6,941 nucleotides of DNA. Source: Actinomycetes bacterium. Its GTDB lineage: Bacteria > Actinomycetota > Acidimicrobiia > Acidimicrobiales > RAAP-2. The notes below the pieces were generated by a model, which worked only from the letters and a program-made list of their open reading frames with translations, was not told the origin of the DNA and did no database searches. The position numbers and the translations under genes are program-made. Below are positions 1 to 5,177 of the stretch, piece by piece (positions within the stretch are counted from its first letter, which is position 1; each line of letters begins with the position of its first letter). The stretch is from assembly GCA_021795095.1 (NCBI GenBank), contig JAJYPU010000099.1, positions 1 to 6,941 on the forward strand, given 5' to 3'.

Positions 1-255
1 CCCGACGGGCCGACCCGACTGGACGAGCATCGTCTCGTCGCCCTTCAGGGTGGTGAGTGTGCGCACCAACGCGTCGAAACTGCGCCAGTCGCGCGCGGCG
101 CGTCCCGTGCCGCCGTAGACGACGAGGTCATCGGGCCGTTCGGCCACCTCGGGGTCGAGGTTGTTCTGCAGCATGCGCAACGCGCCCTCTTGCTGCCAGC
201 CGAGCGTCGTGAGCGTCGAGCCCCTCGTCGCGCGCACCGGTCGTGCTCCATCCAT
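1..255 (-). CDS. hutU: Urocanate hydratase (urocanase), N-terminal part, cut by window edge
   Basis: Urocanase adds water to urocanate to give 4-imidazolone-5-propionate, using tightly bound NAD+, in the cytoplasm. It is the second step of histidine breakdown. Reading the minus strand from ATG at 255-253 gives 85 residues with no stop to the window edge. The product starts [20 protein letters not shown] and contains the family's conserved N-terminal stretches: the [19 protein letters not shown] run (about residues 20-38), [13 protein letters not shown] (about 46-58) and [12 protein letters not shown] (about 74-85). The start is fixed by a strong Shine-Dalgarno sequence, AGAGGAGG, 7 bases upstream. 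The full family length is about 550 residues, so most of the gene lies beyond base 1. It follows the permease after a 116-base gap holding a strong hairpin, so it may be partly uncoupled from the upstream genes. Family identity is secure; whether the gene is intact cannot be seen. Confidence 0.95.
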   Translation of the reverse strand, partial: MDGARPVRATRGSTLTTLGWQQEGALRMLQNNLDPEVAERPDDLVVYGGTGRAARDWRSFDALVRTLTTLKGDETMLVQSGRPVG

Positions 256-262
256 TGTGTTG

Positions 263-270
263 CCTCCTCT
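263..270 (-). promoter_or_regulatory. Strong ribosome binding site of hutU
   Basis: The minus strand reads AGAGGAGG here, 7 bases before the ATG at 255. This is close to the ideal anti-16S complement and is the best ribosome binding site in the window. It decides the hutU start, which begins exactly where homology to urocanases begins. Confidence 0.85.
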
Positions 271-286
271 TGGTCAATCTCTAGCA

Positions 287-303
287 CGGTGCTCGAGCCA
301 CCG
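287..303. promoter_or_regulatory. Imperfect palindrome in the hutU leader, possible operator
   Basis: CGGTG and CACCG arms flank a 7-base centre, CTCGAGC. The 8-base palindrome GCTCGAGC sits inside the same site. It lies between the upstream hairpin and the hutU ribosome binding site, where a repressor site or a small leader hairpin would act. I see no convincing -35/-10 pair with it. Short GC-rich palindromes are common by chance in such a genome, so this is a weak call. Confidence 0.25.
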
Positions 304-337
304 ATCCGACGGCCAGGCACACGCGCGTCGCCGCCTT

Positions 338-365
338 CGGGGCTGGCGGGTAACCGCCAGCCCCG
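338..365 (-). terminator. Perfect 12-bp hairpin between permease gene and hutU
   Basis: Positions 338-349 (CGGGGCTGGCGG) and 354-365 (CCGCCAGCCCCG) are perfect reverse complements around a 4-base loop at 350-353. The hairpin starts 6 bases after the permease stop codon (372-374). On the transcribed strand it is followed by AAGGCGG and not by a U-run, so it is not a classical Rho-independent terminator. It could be a U-less actinobacterial-type terminator, a partial attenuator that lowers hutU expression relative to the upstream genes, or a stem that protects the 3' end of the upstream mRNA. The structure is plain in the sequence; the function is inferred. Confidence 0.65.
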
Positions 366-371
366 TTCGGT

Positions 372-1793
372 TCAGGCGGTCGCGGGCAAGGTCGCGATCT
401 CCTCAGCGGCGAGGCGGCCCTTCTTGCCGTAACGTGCGCTGAAGTAGTACGTCACCACGGCGAACACGAAGCCGACGATCCAGGCGATGTCGGCGCCGCC
501 CATCCGCTTGGCGATCCAGCCCTCGAAGAGCGAACTGTCCACGAAGGGCAACTCGACGAGCAAGGTCACCACGAAGATCCCTACCGAGGTCCAGTTGACC
601 CGACCCCAGCGGCCATCGACGCGGAAAAACTGGTTCACGTCGTAGCGGCCGTGGTGGATCAGGTAGAAGTCGGTGAGGTTGATCGCCGTCCACGGAATGA
701 GCAGGTAGAGCAGAAAGACAATGAAGTTCGTCAGGTTGACCGAGAAGTTCGCGCTCATGTTGACCGCGACGATGGTCCCGACCAACGCCATGACCGTCGT
801 GGAGATGATGCGACCCCTGGCACCCTGGGAGCTCTCGCCCGACGGCGAGATGCTCGTGAAGAGTGTGAGGAACGCACCGTAGAGGTTCTCCATGTTGATC
901 GACACCACCCCACCGGCGATGATGAGTAGGAACAGCCACTTCACCGAAGGGAAGAGTCCCGCGAGGTAGAGGGGCGCATCCGCGGACATCGCGTTGAAGG
1001 CCGTCAACGAGGCCAGAGCGCCCGCGATCATCACGAAGGACGCGCCGACCGCCGAGCCGATATAGGTGTACCAGAACGTCTTCATCGGCGCCGTGTCCTC
1101 GGGCAGGTAGCGCGAGTAGTCCGACACGTAGGGCGCCCAGGTGAGCTGCCAGGAGACGACGATCGAGATCACGAGTAGCACGGTGCCGTAGCTCACCGAG
1201 CCCTTGGGCAGGTGCGTGGGCATGTGACCGAGCAAATGGATGATCATCGCGAGGAAGATGCCGAGCGACAGCACCGCCATCACCCGGTTGTAGGCGTGGA
1301 TCCAGTTGTGACCGAACCACGTGCCCACGAGCACCACCACATTCGCGATGATGATGCCCTCGTTGGTCGTCACGTGCAACAGGCTCGACAGGGCCTGCCC
1401 GCCGAGGTAGCTGCTCAAGATGAAGAACCCGAGGTACATGATGATTACGATGAGCAACGGCAGCGACGTACCCCACATGCCGAACTGGGCCCGGCTCTGG
1501 ATCATCTGGGGCACGCCCAGACGCGGCCCCTGGGCCGAGTGGGTCGCCATGTAGAGCCCCCCGATGAGGTTCCCGATGAGGATCGACACGATCGCCCACG
1601 TGAGATTGAGCCCGAGCACGACCGCGAGCGCACCGGTCGCGAGGGTCGTGATCTGCACGTTGCCCGCGAACCAGAGCGTCAACAGCCGATAGGGCTTGCC
1701 GAAGCGGTGCTCCGGTGGGATGTAGTCGATGCCGTGCTGTTCGACGTCGAGTGCCCCGCGCCGGGCTGCCGGTTCCTTACTGTTGGTTGCCAT
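372..1793 (-). CDS. NCS1-family permease, candidate urocanate or imidazole-acid transporter
   Basis: This is a 473-residue integral membrane protein of the nucleobase:cation symporter-1 family (cytosine/purine/hydantoin permease type), expected to import a small heterocyclic compound with H+ or Na+. About twelve hydrophobic segments can be picked out between residues 36 and 452, after a polar N-terminus. Family-like stretches include G-N-V-Q-I-T-T (44-50), W-Q-L-T-W-A-P-Y-V-S-D-Y-S-R-Y-L-P (215-231) and P-W-T-A-I-N-L-T-D-F-Y (367-377). Length is normal for NCS1. The ATG lies 5 bases after the CoA-transferase stop, with GAGG 12 bases upstream and a G-run directly before it, so it is almost certainly co-transcribed. 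Its place between a CoA-transferase gene and hutU makes a hut-related substrate likely: urocanate, histidine or an imidazole acid. A pyrimidine or purine substrate remains possible, because NCS1 specificity cannot be read from these motifs by eye. Confidence 0.9.
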   Translation of the reverse strand: MATNSKEPAARRGALDVEQHGIDYIPPEHRFGKPYRLLTLWFAGNVQITTLATGALAVVLGLNLTWAIVSILIGNLIGGLYMATHSAQGPRLGVPQMIQSRAQFGMWGTSLPLLIVIIMYLGFFILSSYLGGQALSSLLHVTTNEGIIIANVVVLVGTWFGHNWIHAYNRVMAVLSLGIFLAMIIHLLGHMPTHLPKGSVSYGTVLLVISIVVSWQLTWAPYVSDYSRYLPEDTAPMKTFWYTYIGSAVGASFVMIAGALASLTAFNAMSADAPLYLAGLFPSVKWLFLLIIAGGVVSINMENLYGAFLTLFTSISPSGESSQGARGRIISTTVMALVGTIVAVNMSANFSVNLTNFIVFLLYLLIPWTAINLTDFYLIHHGRYDVNQFFRVDGRWGRVNWTSVGIFVVTLLVELPFVDSSLFEGWIAKRMGGADIAWIVGFVFAVVTYYFSARYGKKGRLAAEEIATLPATA

Positions 1794-1798
1794 TCCCC

Positions 1799-3043
1799 CT
1801 ACTTTCCTCTCTCGCGACCACTCGCGAAGACCTCGTGGCTGAGCGCACCAACCCGGTACAGCTCGGCGATCTCGTCGACGGTTCGACCGAGCACCGTGGC
1901 AAGCACGTCCTCGGTGTCGCCCCCGAGCTGCGGGCTCGGTGACGGGTCAGCGGGCGAAAAGGACGCGAAGCGCACGGGCTGGCCGATGTAGGAAACCGCG
2001 CCGAGGACCGGGTGGTGCGCCGTGGACACCGCACCGCGCGCGGCGAGCTGCTCGGCGCCCATCGCCTGGCCCAGATCGAGGATCGCAGAGCACGGTACGC
2101 GCAGTTCACGAGCGCGCGCGACGACCTCGTCGACCGTGCGCGACGAGGTCCACGCCTCGATCCGTTCACGCAGCACGGTCTCGTGGGCGGTGCGCGACTC
2201 GTCGTCAGCGAAGCGGACGTCGCCGAGCAGGTCCGCGTCTTGGACCAACGTCGCCACGCGCGCGAAGAGCTCGTCGTTGGCCGCGGCGATCACCACGTGA
2301 CCGTCGCGGGCCGAGTACGTGCCAAAGGGCGTAGTCAGCGGGTGACGGTTGCCGACGCGACTGGGCGCGACCCCCGAAGCGGCGAGCTGACTCTGGGCGG
2401 TCACCTCGAGTGACATCAGGCAATCGAGCATCGCGACGTCCAGGTAGTCACCGCGCCCGGTGCGCTCGACCGCCCGCAGCGCCGTCGTGATCGCGAAGGC
2501 CCCGTAGAGCCCGGCGACGAGGTCGCCGATGGACTCGCCGACCTTCATCGGCTCGCCGTCGGGCTCGCCGGTCAAGCTCATGAGCCCCGACGCTGCCTGT
2601 ATCACGAGGTCGTAGGCTGGCAGCTGGGCGAGCGGTCCACTCTGGCCGAAGCCGGAGATGCTCGCGTAGACCAGTCGAGGGTTGCGCGCCATCACGGTCT
2701 CGTGGCCGATCCCGAGGCGATCGGCGACGCCCGGGCGGAAGTTCTCGATGAACACATCGGCGTGCTCGGCCAGATCGAGCAGCACCGCACGGGCCTCGAC
2801 CCGCTTGAGGTCGAGCGTCACGCTTCGCTTGGAGCGATTCAGGATCGAGAAGTAAACGCTCTCGCCGTCGCGAAACGGCCCGAGGGAGCGCGCGTCGTCA
2901 CCGGTCCCGGGCGCCTCGACCTTGATCACCTCGGCGCCGAGGTCGGCGAGCAGGGCTGTGCAATAGGGCCCGGCGAGCACGCGGGTGAGGTCGAGCACGC
3001 GGACTCCGGCCAACGGCCCCGTGGCAACGGGCCAAGCGCTCAC
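1799..3043 (-). CDS. Class III (CaiB/BaiF family) CoA-transferase
   Basis: Enzymes of this family move CoA from a donor thioester to a carboxylic acid in the cytoplasm. The 414-residue length is typical. The N-terminus shows the family pattern P-L-A-G-V-R-V-L-D-L-T-R-V-L-A-G-P (10-26), then A-D-L-G-A-E-V-I-K-V-E (33-43), N-R-S-K-R-S-V-T-L-D-L-K (69-80), F-I-E-N-F-R-P-G (98-105) and G-F-G-Q-S-G-P (131-137). The expected catalytic aspartate is D174 in G-E-S-I-G-D-L (169-175), followed by G-R-G-D-Y-L-D-V-A-M-L-D. The start is GTG at 3043, which overlaps the dehydrogenase TGA by four bases (GTGA) and has GAGG 7 bases upstream, so translation is probably coupled. Homology begins there; the frame is open further upstream, but that part lies inside the dehydrogenase gene. 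The acid substrate is unknown. With a dehydrogenase before it and hutU after it, an imidazole acid is my inference. Confidence 0.93.
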   Translation of the reverse strand: MSAWPVATGPLAGVRVLDLTRVLAGPYCTALLADLGAEVIKVEAPGTGDDARSLGPFRDGESVYFSILNRSKRSVTLDLKRVEARAVLLDLAEHADVFIENFRPGVADRLGIGHETVMARNPRLVYASISGFGQSGPLAQLPAYDLVIQAASGLMSLTGEPDGEPMKVGESIGDLVAGLYGAFAITTALRAVERTGRGDYLDVAMLDCLMSLEVTAQSQLAASGVAPSRVGNRHPLTTPFGTYSARDGHVVIAAANDELFARVATLVQDADLLGDVRFADDESRTAHETVLRERIEAWTSSRTVDEVVARARELRVPCSAILDLGQAMGAEQLAARGAVSTAHHPVLGAVSYIGQPVRFASFSPADPSPSPQLGGDTEDVLATVLGRTVDEIAELYRVGALSHEVFASGRERGK

Positions 3044-4206
3044 GCCACGGCCTCGGCCGTCGCGTCGAAGCGCCCAGCGAGCACGCCGGCAATCGTGAGC
3101 AACTGGATCTGAGAAGTCCCCTCGAAGATCCGCAGGATCCGCGAGTCTCGGTAGAGCCGCTCGACCTCGGACTCGCGCATGAAGCCCGCTCCCCCGTGCA
3201 CCTGCACGGCCATGTCCACGATCGCCGAGCAGTGCTCGGTGGCGGTCCACTTGGCAATTGAGCCGGCCCGGCGCAGCTCGCCGCCGGCGTCCTTGACGGC
3301 GGCGGCCCACGACGCGGTGACCCGCGCGGCCTCAAGTCGCGCGTCCATCTCGCCGAGCATCAACTGGACGGCTTGGAAGTCGCGCAGCGGCCCGTCGAAC
3401 TGGCGACGGCTCGTTGCGTAGGACGTCGCGAGCTGCAGCGCCCGCGCAGCGATGCCGTTGGCCATCGCGGCGACGTCGATGCGCGCCCCGTTGAGCGCCG
3501 TCAGAGCGAGCTTCGCGCCGCGACCGAGCTCACCGATCAGGTCGGCCTCGTCCACGCGAACGTCGTCGAAGTAGACGCTGTAGGTCCCGGCCGAACGTAT
3601 ACCGCACTTCTCCTGGGGTGAGGAGAACGAGAGACCGGGGCTGTCTCGGTGAACGAAGAAGGCGCTGATCCCGCGAACGCCCGCCGACGGATCGGTCTTG
3701 GCGAAGGCGACGAGCAAATCGGCCTCGGCGGCGTTGCTGATGTAGGTCTTCTCCCCCGTCAGGCGCCACCCGTCGCCGGTGCGGCCCGCCGTGGTGGACA
3801 TCGAGCCGATGTCCGAACCGGCGTCAGGTTCGGTGAGCGCGAAAGCGGCCAGCAGCGAGCCGCCCGCCAACCCGGGCAGGTACCGCCGACGCTGCTCGGG
3901 CGTGGCTCCGAGGGACACGACCTCGAGGGCGAGCAAGTGCGCGGTGTAGATCGATGCGAGCGCAGCGTCGGTGGCCGCGACCTCTTCGATGGCGAGCAGC
4001 TGGGTCATCGTGTCAAGGCCGAGCCCGCCGTCCGCGACGGGCACGGTGATCCCCATTGCGTCAAGCGCACCGAGGCGCGTGACGAGGTCGTGAGGGAATG
4101 CACCGCTCTCGTCGCGCCCACGCGCGCCGGGCGCCACCTCCCGACGCGCGAAGTCGCGCACGACGTCACGGATCGCCCGCTGGGTCTCGGTCAGTTCGAA
4201 CGGCAT
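3040..4206 (-). CDS. Acyl-CoA dehydrogenase, FAD-dependent
   Basis: This flavoenzyme family introduces a trans alpha,beta double bond into an acyl-CoA and passes electrons to electron-transfer flavoprotein. The product has 388 residues, the usual length. The N-terminal helical domain starts at P-F-E-L-T-E-T-Q-R-A-I-R-D (2-14). The FAD/substrate motif A-L-T-E-P-D-A-G-S-D is at 123-132, W-R-L-T-G-E-K-T-Y-I-S-N at 147-158, S-R-R-Q-F-D-G-P-L-R-D-F-Q at 266-278 and V-Q-V-H-G-G-A-G-F-M at 334-343. The catalytic base is expected at E362 in I-F-E-G-T-S-Q-I-Q. All key residues are present, so it should be active. I chose ATG 4206 because homology begins there; an in-frame ATG at 4242 would add 12 residues encoded partly by the homopolymer tract. 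It overlaps the CoA-transferase gene by four bases. Substrate is unknown; the motifs are general, and I see no glutaryl-CoA-dehydrogenase-specific pattern. Confidence 0.94.
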   Translation of the reverse strand: MPFELTETQRAIRDVVRDFARREVAPGARGRDESGAFPHDLVTRLGALDAMGITVPVADGGLGLDTMTQLLAIEEVAATDAALASIYTAHLLALEVVSLGATPEQRRRYLPGLAGGSLLAAFALTEPDAGSDIGSMSTTAGRTGDGWRLTGEKTYISNAAEADLLVAFAKTDPSAGVRGISAFFVHRDSPGLSFSSPQEKCGIRSAGTYSVYFDDVRVDEADLIGELGRGAKLALTALNGARIDVAAMANGIAARALQLATSYATSRRQFDGPLRDFQAVQLMLGEMDARLEAARVTASWAAAVKDAGGELRRAGSIAKWTATEHCSAIVDMAVQVHGGAGFMRESEVERLYRDSRILRIFEGTSQIQLLTIAGVLAGRFDATAEAVA

Positions 4207-4210
4207 CACA

Positions 4211-4227
4211 CCCCCCCCCCTTTTTTT
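4211..4227 (-). repeat. A7G10 homopolymer tract at the acyl-CoA dehydrogenase start
   Basis: On the coding strand seven A residues are followed by ten G residues, then TGTG and the ATG at 4206. The G-run is the only Shine-Dalgarno-like sequence for this gene. Adjacent runs of this length are prone to slippage in replication and transcription and to sequencing error. If translation starts at 4206, a length change alters the ribosome binding spacing. If it starts at the in-frame ATG at 4242, a change shifts the frame before the enzyme begins. Confidence 0.9.
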
Positions 4228-4256
4228 GCCGCCGGCCGTCATTGGCGACGTGGGCC

Positions 4257-4262
4257 AAGATA
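4257..4262 (-). promoter_or_regulatory. Weak promoter -10 candidate for the dehydrogenase-transferase-permease block
   Basis: The minus strand reads TATCTT, matching the actinobacterial TANNNT pattern. Seventeen bases upstream (4280-4285) is ACGACG, which matches only three positions of TTGACA. Transcription would begin near 4250, giving a leader of about 44 bases to the ATG at 4206, or about 8 bases to the alternative ATG at 4242. The inverted repeat at 4289-4309 would be centred about 50 bases upstream of this start. The -35 match is poor, so this is only a candidate. Confidence 0.3.
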
Positions 4263-4288
4263 CTGAGCGGCGCGAGGCGCGTCGTCGC

Positions 4289-4309
4289 GATTCTCATGAC
4301 GTGAGAATC
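4289..4309. promoter_or_regulatory. 21-base inverted repeat, candidate operator upstream of the dehydrogenase gene
   Basis: GATTCTCA (4289-4296) and TGAGAATC (4302-4309) are perfect reverse complements around a 5-base centre, TGACG. Allowing one bulged T at 4310, the arms extend by three more pairs. The arms are AT-richer than their surroundings, which suits a protein binding site better than a terminator, and no U-run follows. It lies 27 bases after the iclR stop and upstream of the dehydrogenase promoter candidate. IclR-family regulators usually bind palindromes of about this size near their own gene, so the adjacent regulator is the natural candidate partner. The same arms were not found before hutH, iclR or hutU. 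Confidence 0.6.
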
Positions 4310-4336
4310 TGCGCGGACCGACGGGTCCAGACGGGA

Positions 4337-5122
4337 TCAGGCTGAGGCGAGCAGGCCGCTCAACGTCAACGACGCCGTGGCCAGTGCGCTCGCCGAGCGT
4401 CGCACCCACTCATCTGTGCACCGTTCGTCGGGGCCCGCGACCCCGACCGAGCAGACCACGCTGTGGTGCAAGAAGACGGGAACGCCGACCGCGACGACCC
4501 CGGGCAGGTACTCACCGTGTGACACCGCGAGACGGCGCTGGCGGATCGCAGCGAGGCTCGTGCGCAATGCCGGCGCGCTGGGCGTGGTGCCCGTGTAGGT
4601 CGTCAGGCCGCTACCGATCACGGCGTCGATCAACGGCGGCGGTGCGAAGGCGAGCAGGACGCGGTGCTCAGCCCCGGCGTGCAGCGTCATCGGCTGACCA
4701 ATCGGCAGGCGCGGCCCCTCGCCGCGCTCCGACTCGACCTCGTGAACGCAGAAAGCGCTCAGTCCCGAGCGCACCAGCAGGTTCGAAGTCCCGCCGGTCT
4801 CCTCGGCCAGGCGCTCGAGCGCGGGACGCGCGGCGGTGCTGAGCAGATCGTGGTGCAGTCGCACCGTGGTGATGTTGGCGAACGTGCGACTCACCCGGTA
4901 CTCGTTGTCGCGCACGCTCACAAGTCCGACGTCGCGCAACGTGTGCACGAGACGGTAGACGGTGCTCGTCGGGATGTCGAGCTCGGCCGCGATCGACGCG
5001 ACATTGGCCGAGCCGCGCTCGGCGATGGCCCGAAAGACCCGCAGACCGCGCGCGAGCGCGCTGTTGTCGTTCGGCCCGTCGTCCGATCCCACCCCGTCGA
5101 GTCCGGCCGTCACGCCCCTCAT
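4337..5122 (-). CDS. IclR-family transcriptional regulator, candidate hut regulator (HutR-like)
   Basis: This is a 261-residue DNA-binding regulator. A winged helix-turn-helix covers about residues 22-70 (A-L-A-R-G-L-R-V-F-R-A-I-A-E-R-G), with the likely recognition helix in P-T-S-T-V-Y-R-L-V-H-T-L at 51-62. The C-terminal effector domain shows I-G-Q-P-M-T-L-H-A-G-A-E-H-R-V-L-L-A-F (141-159) and S-H-G-E-Y-L-P-G-V-V-A-V-G-V-P-V-F (201-217), both typical of IclR proteins. I chose ATG 5122 because it lies 7 bases after a good -10 element and has no Shine-Dalgarno sequence, as expected for a leaderless gene. An in-frame TTG at 5218 would overlap hutH and add 32 unconserved residues. IclR-type HutR proteins are known to control hut genes in Corynebacterium, so the role fits its position between hutH and the transport/CoA block. 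The effector, perhaps urocanate or histidine, is inferred. Confidence 0.92.
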   Translation of the reverse strand: MRGVTAGLDGVGSDDGPNDNSALARGLRVFRAIAERGSANVASIAAELDIPTSTVYRLVHTLRDVGLVSVRDNEYRVSRTFANITTVRLHHDLLSTAARPALERLAEETGGTSNLLVRSGLSAFCVHEVESERGEGPRLPIGQPMTLHAGAEHRVLLAFAPPPLIDAVIGSGLTTYTGTTPSAPALRTSLAAIRQRRLAVSHGEYLPGVVAVGVPVFLHHSVVCSVGVAGPDERCTDEWVRRSASALATASLTLSGLLASA

Positions 5123-5129
5123 GGGCACG

Positions 5130-5158
5130 ACTCTAGACCGTCGACCACCGGCCGTCCA
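5130..5158 (-). promoter_or_regulatory. Probable leaderless promoter of the iclR-family gene
   Basis: The minus strand has TGGACG at 5158-5153 (four of six matches to TTGACA), a 17-base spacer, and TAGAGT at 5135-5130, which fits TANNNT. The ATG at 5122 follows 7 bases later, so transcription would start at or next to the start codon. No Shine-Dalgarno sequence is present, which supports a leaderless mRNA, a common class in actinobacteria. An imperfect palindrome at 5128-5143 (CGAC, 8 bases, GTCG) overlaps the -10 and could serve autoregulation, but it is weak. Confidence 0.5.
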
Positions 5159-5177
5159 CGCCCGTTGCCGAGTGCTC

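Noticed and set aside
45..320. 91-residue open frame on the minus strand covering the hutU start
   Set aside because: The real hutU frame is offset from it, matches urocanases residue by residue, and has a strong ribosome binding site. This frame gives an Arg/Ser-rich nonsense product.
1212..1991. 259-residue open frame on the plus strand
   Set aside because: It lies antisense to the permease and CoA-transferase genes, has a low-complexity composition rich in Arg, His, Asp and Glu, and shows no recognisable domain. It is a GC-rich shadow frame.
3044..3310. N-terminal extension of the CoA-transferase frame to 3310
   Set aside because: The extension is an Arg/Gly-rich out-of-frame reading of the dehydrogenase gene. 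Family homology starts just after GTG 3043, which has its own GAGG ribosome binding site.
3040..4206. Assignment of the dehydrogenase as glutaryl-CoA dehydrogenase paired with a glutarate CoA-transferase
   Set aside because: The gene pairing is suggestive, but the motifs seen are those shared by all acyl-CoA dehydrogenases, and the locus is a hut cluster. It remains an alternative substrate only.
4211..4227. C10T7 on the plus strand as a terminator T-run
   Set aside because: No stem precedes it on the plus strand, and no plus-strand gene ends nearby.
3649..4266. 205-residue open frame on the plus strand running through the homopolymer tract
   Set aside because: It is antisense to the well-supported dehydrogenase, and its end is encoded by the C-run and T-run. 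No domain is recognisable.
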